From Rothia nasimurium (GTDB lineage: Bacteria; Actinomycetota; Actinomycetes; Actinomycetales; Micrococcaceae), in NCBI RefSeq assembly GCF_928382285.1, contig NZ_CAKMSS010000003.1, forward strand, positions 62,001 through 126,000: a stretch of DNA of 64,000 nt, written 5' to 3'. The position numbers and the translations under genes are program-made. Under the pieces are notes generated by a model that worked only from the letters and a program-made list of their open reading frames with translations, had not been told where the DNA came from and ran no database searches. Shown here in pieces: positions 31,907 to 40,892 of this stretch. Every line of letters begins with the position of its first letter. Position 1 is the first letter of the stretch.

Positions 31907-33133
31907 GTGCACCACATCAGCTGGCACCAGGCCAGGCAGCTCCTGCACCGGGCAGGGGAGGCCCTTACCCTTACCGAAGAAGAGGTTCCCCTCGCTGAAG
32001 CCGTCGGCAGAACCCTGAGCAAGGATGCCCGCGCTCTGCTGCCGGTGCCCCACTATGATTCCTCAGCTATGGACGGCTACGCCACCGCCGGTGCCCCACC
32101 CTGGCAGTTGCTCACCCACCCGCCAGCAGCAGAGGGCGAGAATATCCACCAGCGAGTTCTGCCCCTAACCCCCGGCCAGGCTACCCCCGTTCTGACCGGC
32201 GGGCTCATCCCCCCGGGCACCGACGCCGTGCTCCGCCAGGAACACGCCCTAGTAGACGGCAACACGCTCGGACCCGATCCCAAAGTTTTTGGTCAAGGCT
32301 ATCCGGCACTCGGTGCCGACATACGACGGGCAGGTGAAGAACTTTCAGCCAACAGCACGGTACTTCCCGCGGGGACACCCATTACCGCCCGTCATCTCGG
32401 AGCCCTCGCCACCCTCGGCCTTGACACCCTCACCGTCACCGCCCGCCCCACCATCGCCATCGCCTACACCGGCAACGAAATAATTACCTCCGGCCTCCCC
32501 GGCCCCGGCCAGGTGCGCGACGCCTACTCCATGGCCTTCCCCCACATCATCGAAAACCTGGGAGCCAGCGTTAGCAGCGTCCGCCGTCTGCCCGACAGCA
32601 AAACCCAGCTCACCAACTGGCTCACCGCCACCGGCGCCGACCTGCTACTTATTACCGGCGGCTCCTCAACCTCCACCGCCGACTGGGTGCGCCGCGCCCT
32701 CCACGACCTTCAGGCCAGCTACCTCTTTGAATCCGTCGCCATCCGTCCCGGCCACCCAGCCCTGGCCGCCCGCCTACCTGCCAGCAGCAACCCCACCTCC
32801 CCTCTCGTCCTCGGCCTACCCGGCAACCCGCTGGCGGCCTACACCGCCCTCTACTCCTACCTCACCCCCTGGCTCACCGGCGCCACTGCTGCTCCCCTAG
32901 CCGAGCTGGCTGAAGGCGTCCTCACCCACCCGGTACCCGGCTACCGCAAACACGACCTGCGCCTGCTACCAGCTACCCTTACTCCCACCCCCGAGGGCAG
33001 AAAGCTCACCCCCCTGCCCAAGACCCAGTCCCATATGCTCACTTCCTTTGCCACCGCAGACGCTCTGGCGCTCATCCCACCAGACGGAGCTGCTGCCGGT
33101 CAGGCTGTCTCCTACCTTCCTCTTCCCAGCTAG
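31907..33133 (+). CDS. Second MoeA-family molybdotransferase
   Basis: The 408-residue protein is a MoeA paralog. It has LLPVPHYDSSAMDGYATAG, PVLTGGLIPPGTDAVLRQEH, AYTGNEI and LLLITGGSSTSTADWVRRAL in the MoCF domain, then LVLGLPGNPLAAYTALYSYL. Where most MoeA proteins have SGGVSxG-D/E, this copy has TGGSSTSTADW, so the metal-site loop is altered and its activity may differ from the copy at 26691. The GTG start has AAGGAGG 6-7 nt upstream. It closes the rightward moaA operon. Confidence 0.85.
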   Translation: MHHISWHQARQLLHRAGEALTLTEEEVPLAEAVGRTLSKDARALLPVPHYDSSAMDGYATAGAPPWQLLTHPPAAEGENIHQRVLPLTPGQATPVLTGGLIPPGTDAVLRQEHALVDGNTLGPDPKVFGQGYPALGADIRRAGEELSANSTVLPAGTPITARHLGALATLGLDTLTVTARPTIAIAYTGNEIITSGLPGPGQVRDAYSMAFPHIIENLGASVSSVRRLPDSKTQLTNWLTATGADLLLITGGSSTSTADWVRRALHDLQASYLFESVAIRPGHPALAARLPASSNPTSPLVLGLPGNPLAAYTALYSYLTPWLTGATAAPLAELAEGVLTHPVPGYRKHDLRLLPATLTPTPEGRKLTPLPKTQSHMLTSFATADALALIPPDGAAAGQAVSYLPLPS

Positions 33134-33207
33134 CCCCTTACCGGGGCGGCGCCGTCAGTCTCAGGGCACAGCTTAGCTCCCGTCACACAGCTCAACACTT
33201 CTCAGCG

Positions 33208-33220
33208 CCTGTTAGACAGG
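33208..33220. promoter_or_regulatory. 13-bp palindrome in the lacI promoter
   Basis: cctgttagacagg (CCTGT-N3-ACAGG) lies directly upstream of the -10 box. The same motif with one changed spacer base occurs at 38088-38100, in the promoter region of the separate EIIA gene. Confidence 0.4.
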
Positions 33221-33223
33221 CCC

Positions 33224-33229
33224 TATAAT
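33224..33229 (+). promoter_or_regulatory. -10 box of the lacI-family gene
   Basis: A perfect TATAAT stands 42 bp before the GTG start, which implies a leader of about 35 nt. No good -35 hexamer is visible 17 nt upstream. A 13-bp palindrome occupies the spacer. Confidence 0.6.
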
Positions 33230-33270
33230 TGAGAACAACCCGAGCCCAACCCAACAGACCGGAGCACCGC

Positions 33271-34281
33271 GTGCCCAAACCAAAACTTGGCGATGTCGCT
33301 GCGCTGGCAGGCGTCTCCCCCACCACCGTCTCCCGGGTACTCAACAACCGGGGCTACCTTTCCGAAGCCACCCGCGTCAAAGTTTTCGACGCCATGCAAC
33401 AGCTGGGCTACCGGCCCAACGCCATCGCTCGCTCCCTCCAGGGGCAAAAAAGCCAGCTCATCGGCCTAGTCTTCCCCTCCGTCGCCAACCCCTTCTACGG
33501 GGAGATGGCCTACCGCATCGAATCCCATCTGGCCGACATCGGCTACAAGACCATCCTCTGTAACTCCAACGACCACCCCGAGTCAGAGCAGCGCTACCTG
33601 GATATGCTCATTGCCAACCAGGTCGACGGAGTCATCACCGGCGCCCACTCCCAGGTTGTCGCCAATTTCCCCCACCTGGGCGCTCCCCTGATTACCATCG
33701 ACCGGCAAGAGACCGGCCGGGGCCCCAACATCAGTTGCGATAACTTCGACGGCGCCTACCGAGCTACCCGCCTGCTCCTGGACGGGGGTGCTACCAACGT
33801 CCTGCACATCACCTCCACACTCTCCCCCGACAACGCCCGCCAGCGCGGCTACCAGCTAGCCATCACCGAAGCAGGCTACGCCCCCCAGATTCTCGAGTTA
33901 GGTTTCACCACCCCGCAGGCCACCAAACGCGAGCGCATTCATACCTATCTCGCTGAGCACCCGCAGGTTGATGCTGTCTTCGCCTCAAACGATGTCTATG
34001 CCGCCATGGTGCTGGGCTATGCCCGCGCTAGCGGCCGGCAGGTGCCCCAGGACCTACAGGTCATCGGCTTTGACGGCACCGAAACCAGCCGGGCCCTCCT
34101 GCCCGAGCTAACCACCGTGGTGCAGCCCATCGACGCAATGGCCCAGCGGGCCGTCGCCCAGCTCATGCACGCCATGAACGGCGAAGAAAAAGAGCTCACC
34201 GGCAGCGATACACTACCGGTGAGCCTTCATGAGGGGTCAAGCACCCGCTCCCTGCTCTGGGTAGAGAGCGCGGTGGCATAA
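33271..34281 (+). CDS. LacI-family transcriptional regulator, probable sucrose regulator
   Basis: The 336-residue protein has the LacI headpiece LGDVAALAGVSPTTVSRVLN with a following hinge helix (YRPNAIARSLQGQKSQLIG). A periplasmic-binding-like effector domain follows, with SVANPFYGEMAYRIE, VDGVITGAHSQV, NDVYAAMVLGYARASG and VIGFDGTETSRALLPELTTV. I start at GTG 33271, where GGAG lies 8 nt upstream; a TTG at 33229 is part of the promoter. The sucrose permease and GH32 genes 3-6 kb away share a LacI-type operator, so this is the likely cognate repressor. That link is inference. Confidence 0.9.
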   Translation: MPKPKLGDVAALAGVSPTTVSRVLNNRGYLSEATRVKVFDAMQQLGYRPNAIARSLQGQKSQLIGLVFPSVANPFYGEMAYRIESHLADIGYKTILCNSNDHPESEQRYLDMLIANQVDGVITGAHSQVVANFPHLGAPLITIDRQETGRGPNISCDNFDGAYRATRLLLDGGATNVLHITSTLSPDNARQRGYQLAITEAGYAPQILELGFTTPQATKRERIHTYLAEHPQVDAVFASNDVYAAMVLGYARASGRQVPQDLQVIGFDGTETSRALLPELTTVVQPIDAMAQRAVAQLMHAMNGEEKELTGSDTLPVSLHEGSSTRSLLWVESAVA

Positions 34282-34371
34282 GCTAACGTCCCCTGCCCGA
34301 CCTCTCCGCGATTTCTATTCTTTGACACAGAGCTCACTCGTGAACGCCCCTGAACCAGAGGAAAAAGAATA

Positions 34372-35016
34372 TTACTTATTCCGGTGGTGGTCATGAAGCG
34401 ATACCTGGGTCACCGGAGCCGGGTGCAACATGCCCAGGGCAGGCTTGCCGCCCTTAAACCGGAAAAGCTCAACAAACCCGTGGCGGGCATAGAGAGAAGC
34501 TGACCGGTAGGTAGAAGCCTCCAGGTAGGCGGGCACCTCGCCCAGACGCTCGCGGCGGTAATCCAGCAGGTGGGAGCCGATGCCGTGCCCGCGGGCGTCC
34601 TCGTGCACACCGATGGTGTAGAGGTACCAGTGGTCGAATTTTGGGCGGGCCGCCAGCAGGCGCAGCTCGGTGACGGTGGCACGAGCCAGCCCCTTCCCCA
34701 GTACCCGGTAGTAGTCGGGCAGGGCCTTAATGTCGGCCAGCAGGTTACCCTTCTGGGCCTTGGGCGAGAGCCACAGGGCAGCGCCCAGCACCTTGCCGTC
34801 GGCGGTGACGGCGATATCGATAGTGCCCTTCGGGGCGTAGGTGGTGCGCAGCTGGAACTCAAAAAGCCCGCGGACGGTTTCGGTGCGGCCATCCCCGCCC
34901 ATCGCCTTGTTCATGACCGGGTCGTGCTCAAAGGCGTTGGTCAGTGCCTCAATCACGCCGGGGTAGTCAGCTTCGGTCGCTTCGCGCACGGTAAAGTCGT
35001 AGGTTTGCTCGGGCAT
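34372..35016 (-). CDS. GNAT-family N-acetyltransferase
   Basis: The 214-residue protein has a GNAT fold: N-terminal VREATEADYPGVIEALTNAF and the acetyl-CoA loop HEDARGHGIGSHLLDYRRER, which follows the beta strand YLYTIGV. The C-terminal strand carries SASLYARHGFVELFRF. The substrate is unknown. The long middle part (residues ~55-125) resembles acetyltransferases with an extended insert rather than RimI-like ribosomal ones. It lies between the LacI gene and the sucrose permease but on the opposite strand to lacI. A palindromic element separates it from the permease. Confidence 0.8.
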   Translation of the reverse strand: MPEQTYDFTVREATEADYPGVIEALTNAFEHDPVMNKAMGGDGRTETVRGLFEFQLRTTYAPKGTIDIAVTADGKVLGAALWLSPKAQKGNLLADIKALPDYYRVLGKGLARATVTELRLLAARPKFDHWYLYTIGVHEDARGHGIGSHLLDYRRERLGEVPAYLEASTYRSASLYARHGFVELFRFKGGKPALGMLHPAPVTQVSLHDHHRNK

Positions 35017-35070
35017 GGAATCCTCCTGGGTACGGTGTTACCTTTCAAGGTTACTCTGTAGCTGAGGTGA

Positions 35071-35177
35071 GCGGAGGAATCTGCGTCTTGGCTCGTGACC
35101 CTCTTGCTCCTCGCCCGGGGGCTCGTCGCAATTCACGCCAGCCCCGAGCCAACGAGCTACGACGCAGATTCCTCCGC
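35071..35177. repeat. Dispersed palindromic intergenic element, copy 2
   Basis: The outer arms of 26 nt (35071-35096 and about 35152-35177) match as complements at about 23 positions, reading GCGGAGGAATCTGCGTC at the ends. The interior contains GACCCTCTTG and AATTCACGCCAGCCCCGAGC. The outer arm sequence differs entirely from copies 1, 3 and 4. Confidence 0.8.
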
Positions 35178-35192
35178 CCCCTCGCGCAAAGC

Positions 35193-35247
35193 AACCCGCC
35201 CCGCGCGCGTCCTTACTATCAGGACGGGCACGGGGCGGGTTTTCTTC
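35193..35247 (-). terminator. Bidirectional terminator after the sucrose permease gene
   Basis: A 21-bp near-perfect stem begins aacccgccccg and ends cggggcgggtt, with tttctt following on the plus strand and GGGTTGCTTT on the minus strand. It lies 12 bp past the permease stop. Confidence 0.75.
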
Positions 35248-35259
35248 GCCGGGAAGGTT

Positions 35260-37248
35260 TTAGACGGCTGCGGTCTTAGCGGCTACGCTGACCAGCTCGT
35301 CGCGGCCTGCGGCCACGGTTGAGCCTGCAGCAACGGCAAGAGCGGTTGAGTCAACAGTCTTCTTGGCGTTGGTGATGACCAGCGGGGTGGTCAGGGGGTA
35401 GCCTGCGGCCTTGATGGCAGCCATGTCGAACTCGACGAGCACGTCGCCGCGCTTGACGTCCTGGCCCTTTTCGACCTTGGGGGTGAAGTGCTTGCCGTCC
35501 AGCTCGACGGTGTCGAAGCCGATGTGCATGAGGACTTCTACGCCCTTGTCGGTGCGCATGCCGATGGCGTGGCCGGTGGGGAAGGCTACGGTGACCTTGC
35601 CGTCGGCGGGTGCGTAGAGCTTGCCTTCGGTGGGTTCTACGGCTGCGCCGGGGCCCAGGGCGCCGGAGGCGAAGGTGGGGTCTGATACCGCTGAGAGTTC
35701 CACGGCGGTGCCGTTGAGGTGGGCGGTCAGTTCGTAGCCTTCGGTGGCTTCTGCGGGGGCGGACGCGGCGGGGGCAGCTACAGATGCAGCGGTAGCTGCG
35801 GGGGTGGCGGCTTCAACTTCTTCTTCGGCAACCTGGCCGGCGAAGGCGCGCTTACCGTAGATGAAGGAGGCACCGGTGGAGAGGACGGCTGAGGTCACGA
35901 TAGCGATGGCGAAGCCGGTCCAACCCATACCCAGGTCGTTATTGATGGAGGGGAAGCCCAGGAAGCCTGCCGCGCCCAGGGCCTTGGCCTTGACACCGAA
36001 AAGAGCAATCAGAGCTGATGCGATAGCTGAGGCACCCATTGCGATGTAGAAGGGCCAGCGCAGGCGCAGGTTGACGCCGAAGATGGCGGGTTCGGTGATA
36101 CCGAGGAAGGCTGAGGGTGCGGTGGCACCCGCCAGGCCCTTCATCTTCTTGTCCTTGGTGGTCAGGTAGACACCGAGGGCGGCACCGCCCTGGGCCACAT
36201 TAGCCATGGAAGCGATAGCGAAGATGAAGGAGCCGCCGGTTGTGGCGATGAGCTGGAGTTCAATGGGCGGGAAGGACTGGTGCAGGCCGGTAATGACAAC
36301 CGGTGAATAGAGCAGACCGAGGAGGAAGCCACCGAGGGGGCCAGCGGTGTCGTAAAGCCAGTTGATGCCTTCGCCCAGCATAGTGCCCAGCTTGAACATG
36401 GGCGGGCCGACCAGCATGAAGGTGACAAAGCCGGTGATCAAGAGGGTGAGGGTGGGGGTGAACATGAAGTCGATGACACCCTTGAGAATCTTGTGGAAGA
36501 ACTTCTCAATGTTGGCCAGGATGAAGGCAACCAGGATGACGGGCAGGACAGTGCCCTGGTAGCCAGCCTGCTGCACCTGGATGCCGAAGACGTCCCAGTA
36601 GGTCATGGTGCCGTCCTGCAGGGCGGCTGCTACATTGTAGCCGTTGACCAGGGAGGGGAAGACCATGGCAGCACCCATGGTCATACCCAGGTAGGGGTTA
36701 CCGCCGAAGACCTTGGTGGCGGTGAAGCCGACGAGCACGGGCAGGAAGGCGAAGGCCGCTGCCGAGAGCAGGTTGACGATTTCGGCGAAGCCGGTCCAAG
36801 CGGGATAGAGCTGGATGAGTGACTTATCGGGGTCAAAGATACCGGTTGCGGTAAGCACGTTGTTGAGTGCCATGAGCAGACCGGAACCGACCAGCACGGG
36901 GATGATCGGTAGGAAGATTTCTGAGACGACCTTGATGAAGCGGGTGAAGAGGTTGCCCTGGTCCGCTGCGACGTTCTTGAGTTCGTCCTTTGATACCTGT
37001 TTCATGCCGGCTGCGGCCATGTGCTTGTAGACCTCGTCAACGTCGCCGGGTCCCACGATGATCTGGAACTGGCCGGAGTTGTTGAAGGTACCTTTGAGGT
37101 CCTCGTCGTTGTCCAGGGCAGCCTGGTTGATGACGTTCATGTCTTTGAGCACCAGTCGCAGGCGGGTGGCGCAGTGGGCGCCTGCTGCGATGTTGTCCGT
37201 GCCGCCAACGGCGGTGAGGACTCGCTCAGCCACGGATTTGTGGTCCAT
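35260..37248 (-). CDS. Sucrose-type PTS permease, EIIBCA
   Basis: The 662-residue permease has three domains. EIIB spans residues 1-90, with the phosphocysteine C26 in [14 protein letters not shown]. The EIIC membrane domain spans about 100-490 and shows [36 protein letters not shown] and [22 protein letters not shown]-terminal glucose-type EIIA has its phosphohistidine in [18 protein letters not shown]. The sequence closely follows Corynebacterium PtsS as I recall it, pointing to sucrose uptake as sucrose-6-phosphate. The ATG at 37248 has AAGGAG 6 nt upstream; the extra 35 codons upstream would translate the operator. It is probably controlled by the LacI protein at 33271. Confidence 0.92.
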   Translation of the reverse strand: MDHKSVAERVLTAVGGTDNIAAGAHCATRLRLVLKDMNVINQAALDNDEDLKGTFNNSGQFQIIVGPGDVDEVYKHMAAAGMKQVSKDELKNVAADQGNLFTRFIKVVSEIFLPIIPVLVGSGLLMALNNVLTATGIFDPDKSLIQLYPAWTGFAEIVNLLSAAAFAFLPVLVGFTATKVFGGNPYLGMTMGAAMVFPSLVNGYNVAAALQDGTMTYWDVFGIQVQQAGYQGTVLPVILVAFILANIEKFFHKILKGVIDFMFTPTLTLLITGFVTFMLVGPPMFKLGTMLGEGINWLYDTAGPLGGFLLGLLYSPVVITGLHQSFPPIELQLIATTGGSFIFAIASMANVAQGGAALGVYLTTKDKKMKGLAGATAPSAFLGITEPAIFGVNLRLRWPFYIAMGASAIASALIALFGVKAKALGAAGFLGFPSINNDLGMGWTGFAIAIVTSAVLSTGASFIYGKRAFAGQVAEEEVEAATPAATAASVAAPAASAPAEATEGYELTAHLNGTAVELSAVSDPTFASGALGPGAAVEPTEGKLYAPADGKVTVAFPTGHAIGMRTDKGVEVLMHIGFDTVELDGKHFTPKVEKGQDVKRGDVLVEFDMAAIKAAGYPLTTPLVITNAKKTVDSTALAVAAGSTVAAGRDELVSVAAKTAAV

Positions 37249-37336
37249 GTCTTCTCCTTGGTGTATGGGCCAGGCTCCCCCTATATCTGTGGTTCTGCCT
37301 CGGCGCGAGTGTGTATGTTGTGTGTAAAAACAAACA

Positions 37337-37352
37337 TGCCAATCGTTTGACA
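37337..37352. promoter_or_regulatory. LacI-type operator before the sucrose permease gene
   Basis: tgccaatcgtttgaca is a 16-bp pseudo-palindrome with a central CG, typical of LacI-family sites. It matches tgtcaatcgtttgtca at 39692-39707 in 14 of 16 positions, and the match continues into flanking CATA. It lies 89 bp before the permease ATG. Confidence 0.8.
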
Positions 37353-37362
37353 TACTAGCACC

Positions 37363-37387
37363 AAAAAAGGGGCCAAAACAGCCCCTT
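37363..37387 (-). terminator. Terminator after the separate EIIA gene
   Basis: On the minus strand the stem AAGGGGC/GCCCCTT is followed directly by TTTTTT. A second imperfect hairpin (ggtcggtgaccacct / aggtgaccaccgacc, 37394-37427) lies between it and the EIIA stop. Confidence 0.8.
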
Positions 37388-37444
37388 ACAGAAGGTCGGT
37401 GACCACCTGGTTAGGTGACCACCGACCCTATCTCACGCTTTGTT

Positions 37445-38011
37445 TTAGCCCTTGCGAGCTGCGGTGATGAAGTCAGCACCGGCTGCTACGTCGCTTCCTG
37501 CGTTGGCAACTGTCAGGTCGGCAACGGAGCTCTTGGCGTTGGTGATAACCAGCGGGGTGGTCACGGGGTAGCCTGCAGCCTTGACCTGCTCCAGGTCAAA
37601 CTCCACCAGCACCTGGCCGCGGGTGACGGTATCCCCCTTCTTGACCTTGGGTTCAAAGAACTTGCCGTCCAGCTCCACGGTATCGAAGCCTACGTGAATC
37701 AGGATTTCCAAGCCGTCTGCGGTACGGATGCCGAAGGCATGGCCGGTGGGGAAGGCGACAGTTACTTCGCCGTCTGCGGGAGCCACAACCACACCTGCGG
37801 TCGGCTCAATGGCGGCACCGGGGCCCAGGGCGCCTGAGGCGAACATCTGGTCGCTCACGCCGGCAAGCTCGACAACGGTACCGTTCATGTGGGCGGTCAG
37901 AGCGGACGCGCCAGCGGCGGACGGTACTGCCGCGGGAGTAGCTGCGGGAGCGGGAGTCTGCGCTGCGGTGTCGTCGCTACCGCCGAAGAGCTTTTTGAAG
38001 AAGCCTGCCAT
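37445..38011 (-). CDS. crr: Stand-alone glucose-type PTS EIIA protein
   Basis: The 188-residue protein has an N-terminal FFKKLFGG helix and an alanine/proline-rich linker. The IIA-Glc domain follows, with phosphohistidine in [20 protein letters not shown] and GHAFGIRT upstream. Its EIIA domain is strikingly like the one fused to the permease at 35260, so one probably arose from the other. It can feed phosphate to PTS permeases lacking EIIA and may signal to other systems. The ATG at 38011 has GAGGTG 6 nt upstream. A 13-bp palindrome shared with the lacI promoter is 77 bp upstream. Confidence 0.88.
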   Translation of the reverse strand: MAGFFKKLFGGSDDTAAQTPAPAATPAAVPSAAGASALTAHMNGTVVELAGVSDQMFASGALGPGAAIEPTAGVVVAPADGEVTVAFPTGHAFGIRTADGLEILIHVGFDTVELDGKFFEPKVKKGDTVTRGQVLVEFDLEQVKAAGYPVTTPLVITNAKSSVADLTVANAGSDVAAGADFITAARKG

Positions 38012-38087
38012 GGTTGTCACCTCATAGTGGTTGGGAGTGGTGGGGCCGCTGTGTGCGGCGTCTCTACCAGCCTACCACCGTCGACAA

Positions 38088-38100
38088 CCTGTGAGACAGG
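38088..38100. promoter_or_regulatory. 13-bp palindrome upstream of the EIIA gene
   Basis: cctgtgagacagg differs by one spacer base from cctgttagacagg in the lacI promoter at 33208-33220. It lies 77 bp before the EIIA start in an otherwise featureless leader. Confidence 0.4.
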
Positions 38101-38175
38101 TCTTACTGTTTCCTGTCGGTGCCAGGTCACGGAAAATTTTTCGCCCCGTGCACTAAGGCACCGGCGCCATTTACC

Positions 38176-39657
38176 CTAGTCTTCTACAAGCCGGGCAGCT
38201 TCGAGGCTCAGCACGGCTGCCTCATCAGCTAGCAGGCGGACGGTACGCTTACTGCCGGTGAAGTAGGTGCGGGCTGAGAAGACGGCCGCTCCCCCATCGA
38301 CAAAGAGCTCGGTACCGGAGGCATCGACCAGCAGGTCAAAGGTGCGGGTGGTGGCCTTCTCAAGGGTGCGGTGGCGTTCTGCCCCGCCCACGGTGTAACG
38401 GCTACCGGTGCGGTCCAGGTGGGCTCCATCCTCACTCAGGGTCAGAGCCAGAGCCTGGCCTGCGGCGTCCTCAACGATAATCTGCACAGGGCTAGCCACC
38501 TCAACTTCACCGCGCAGGCGCCAGACGCGGGCGTCCGACAGTTCTACAATCTCGCCATGAGCTGCGGGTTTAACCGGGGCGGGTGCCAGGGCGCTATCAA
38601 GCTGATCCACGGGGTTCTGGTAGATACGGCCAGCACGCAGGGTGAGGCGGCGGGGGTAGGTCTGCATGTGTACCCAGTGGTTGTCCCAGGAGGGGTGGTC
38701 GTCCTGGTCGGCGTTGCCGAACCAGCCCTGGAGCACAGCATGGGAGCCGTCCTGCCCCACTCCGTGGAAGCACTGGGGGGCATAGAACTCGGTGCCAGCG
38801 TCCAGCTCGGTGAAGGGGGTGGTGACCTCAAAATGGGTGCCGGTGAGGGTGCCCACGATGTAGCCGGTCTGGAAGATGTTGTTGTACTTCTCCCCGTCGG
38901 CCTCCATACCCTGGGGGCTGAAAATCAGCACGTCCTTGAGCTCGCCGGTTTCTTCATCGCGCAGCTGAATCAGGCCGGGGCACTCGTACATATAGCCCAG
39001 CTTGGCCAGGGCCGGGTCTGAGAAAGTGATTTCGCCGTCGAAGGTCCAGGTGCGGCGGTCCGGTGAGGAGTAGAGCACCACGGCCCCGGTTTCGTCCTCG
39101 CGCTGGGCACCGATCACGGCGTAGAAGGTGCCGTCGCGCTCCACTACGTGGGGGTCGCGGTAGTGGGCGGTGTAGCCAGATTCGGGGCCGTTGATAAAGA
39201 CCTCTTGCTTGGTGAAGGTCTTGCCCTGGTCAGGGGAGGTAAAGAGCACCTGGTAGGCTTCACGGTTGCCGTCGGCGTCCTTCACGTTGCCGGTGTAGAA
39301 GAACTCAAAGGTGCCGTCCTCACCCACGAAGCCGGAGCCGGAGTAGCAGCCGTTCTTGTCAAACCAGTCGGTGGGGGCAATGGCGGTGCCGCGGTCCTGC
39401 CAGTGGGTCAGGTCGTCGCTGGTGGCGTAGCGCCAGAATACGGCACGGGTGGGGTGTACCGGTGAGTACTGGTAGAAGGCATGGTAGGTACCCTCATGGT
39501 AGATCAGCCCGTTGGGGTCGTTAAGGCGGCCAACGGGGGGTGCCAGGTGCAGGGCCGGGTAGTCGGGGTCGGTGCGGACCTGCTCATGGTAGGTGGCATA
39601 GGCTTGCTCAGCAGCGGCGAGTAGTTCGGCGGCGTCCGGACGTCCGGGCTTAGTCAC
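38176..39657 (-). CDS. Glycoside hydrolase family 32: sucrose-6-phosphate hydrolase / beta-fructofuranosidase
   Basis: The 493-residue enzyme has the GH32 five-bladed propeller motifs. The nucleophile aspartate is in VGRLNDPNGLIYHEGTYHAF, the transition-state stabiliser is in AHYRDPHVVERDG, and the acid/base glutamate is in YMYECPGLIQL. A C-terminal beta-sandwich follows (about residues 350-493). There is no signal peptide, so it acts in the cytoplasm, which fits cleavage of sucrose-6-phosphate delivered by the PTS permease. The GTG start has AAGGAG 8 nt upstream, and the LacI-type operator lies 35 bp before the start. Confidence 0.92.
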   Translation of the reverse strand: MTKPGRPDAAELLAAAEQAYATYHEQVRTDPDYPALHLAPPVGRLNDPNGLIYHEGTYHAFYQYSPVHPTRAVFWRYATSDDLTHWQDRGTAIAPTDWFDKNGCYSGSGFVGEDGTFEFFYTGNVKDADGNREAYQVLFTSPDQGKTFTKQEVFINGPESGYTAHYRDPHVVERDGTFYAVIGAQREDETGAVVLYSSPDRRTWTFDGEITFSDPALAKLGYMYECPGLIQLRDEETGELKDVLIFSPQGMEADGEKYNNIFQTGYIVGTLTGTHFEVTTPFTELDAGTEFYAPQCFHGVGQDGSHAVLQGWFGNADQDDHPSWDNHWVHMQTYPRRLTLRAGRIYQNPVDQLDSALAPAPVKPAAHGEIVELSDARVWRLRGEVEVASPVQIIVEDAAGQALALTLSEDGAHLDRTGSRYTVGGAERHRTLEKATTRTFDLLVDASGTELFVDGGAAVFSARTYFTGSKRTVRLLADEAAVLSLEAARLVED

Positions 39658-39691
39658 GCGGGGCTCCTTGGGTGGGGTGCGGTGGGGGCTC

Positions 39692-39707
39692 TGTCAATCG
39701 TTTGTCA
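39692..39707. promoter_or_regulatory. LacI-type operator before the GH32 gene
   Basis: tgtcaatcgtttgtca, centred on CG, stands 35 bp before the GTG start and matches the site at 37337-37352. It overlaps the expected transcription start, so binding would repress. Confidence 0.8.
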
Positions 39708-39807
39708 TATCCAGCTTACCCCTCTGCCCTCCTTCTAGGTCCGGGGTACCAGCGTGCAGGGCAGACCGGCAAATATTCCAGATTGTGCTATGTGCTAGCC
39801 CACGTGC

Positions 39808-40830
39808 CTACCCGCAGAGTCCTACGAGGGCGTTCACTGCCAGGTGGTCAGATTCACCCACCTGCTGGTAGGTCACTTCTTCACCGCGAGCAGGTGGACC
39901 CTGCATCACTATGACGTGATCAATAGGGGCTCTCATTCCCAGCACCCCGCCCACCGGCCAGGTGCCCTCTATCTGGTCAGTAGCCAAGGCGGCGTCCGCC
40001 CCCAGCAGTGAGCCAGCCCCCGCGTAGCTGGCCAAGCTGCCGTGCAGCAGGGTCGCGTTGAAGTCACCGGCTATCAGGTCGAGGCTCCCCTCATCGCGGG
40101 CCAGCCGGTCAATCGTAGCGAGATCTTCACGCCACTGCTGCATATAGATAGGGACGGGCGGGGCGGTATGCACCGCTAGTAGCTGGGGCTGCCCGCTGGC
40201 CTGGTTTTCAGGAGTCAGCAGAAGGGCCCCGAAGGTCATGGGCACTTCCTGCGCGGTGTAGGAGCCCAGCCTGTCGCTCACCAGGGTCAGGGTTGGGGCA
40301 ATATGGGGCTTTTGGCTCGTGGATGCAAAGACCTGGTAGCCCGGTACCCCACCAGCTAGAGCGGGCGTGTCGGGTGAGACTTCGGGGAGCACCAGAAAAT
40401 CCGGTTGATCAGCCAGTAGCCGGGCCAGGCTCTGGTCGGTGAGGGTGTCGAGGGCGTTATAGATGGTGACCCGGTAGGGCTGCATATTGGCGCACCCGAT
40501 GGCGGGCACCCCGCGTGCCTGGTAGCGTGCAGCCCCGTAGGGGTCAATCACCGCCAGCAGGCTAGAAGCGGCACAGGCTAGTGCCGTCAGCCCGGCGAGG
40601 CAGCGGGTGATTGTGCTGGTTCTAGAGCGCAGGGCTACCAGCAGGGCCGCTATCAGGACGCCCGCCCCGGCCACCGCAAGCAGGGTGGGGAAGGCCACGG
40701 CCTGGGCTATAACCAGGCGGGTGGTCAGCCAGGAGGTGACCGGGTGCCCCGGCCACACCAGGATAGCCAGCCAGGCCAGAGCACCGGCCAGCAACAGACA
40801 CCAGAATGCACGAATCAGAGTCTTACCCAT
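39808..40830 (-). CDS. Endonuclease/exonuclease/phosphatase-family membrane protein
   Basis: The 340-residue protein has three N-terminal hydrophobic segments (residues ~8-95), then an extracytoplasmic EEP domain. The metal and catalytic motifs are present in order: DFLVLPEVSP (glutamate), AVHTAPP (histidine), LIAGDFNAT (D-x-N), PIDHVIV and ESDHLAV (D-H). The anchor plus EEP layout is common in actinobacteria. The substrate, whether nucleic acid, phospholipid or phosphoinositide, cannot be told. It stands alone between the sucrose genes and rplL. Confidence 0.85.
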   Translation of the reverse strand: MGKTLIRAFWCLLLAGALAWLAILVWPGHPVTSWLTTRLVIAQAVAFPTLLAVAGAGVLIAALLVALRSRTSTITRCLAGLTALACAASSLLAVIDPYGAARYQARGVPAIGCANMQPYRVTIYNALDTLTDQSLARLLADQPDFLVLPEVSPDTPALAGGVPGYQVFASTSQKPHIAPTLTLVSDRLGSYTAQEVPMTFGALLLTPENQASGQPQLLAVHTAPPVPIYMQQWREDLATIDRLARDEGSLDLIAGDFNATLLHGSLASYAGAGSLLGADAALATDQIEGTWPVGGVLGMRAPIDHVIVMQGPPARGEEVTYQQVGESDHLAVNALVGLCG

Positions 40831-40892
40831 GACCCCAGCCTAACCAAAACCAGCAGGCAGGGGAAGAGGTGAGGGCGGCGTCCGTCCTTAAA

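Noticed and set aside
37249..37353. 35-codon extension of the sucrose permease
   Set aside because: It would translate the LacI-type operator and leader; the ATG at 37248 has a good SD and begins the conserved EIIB domain.
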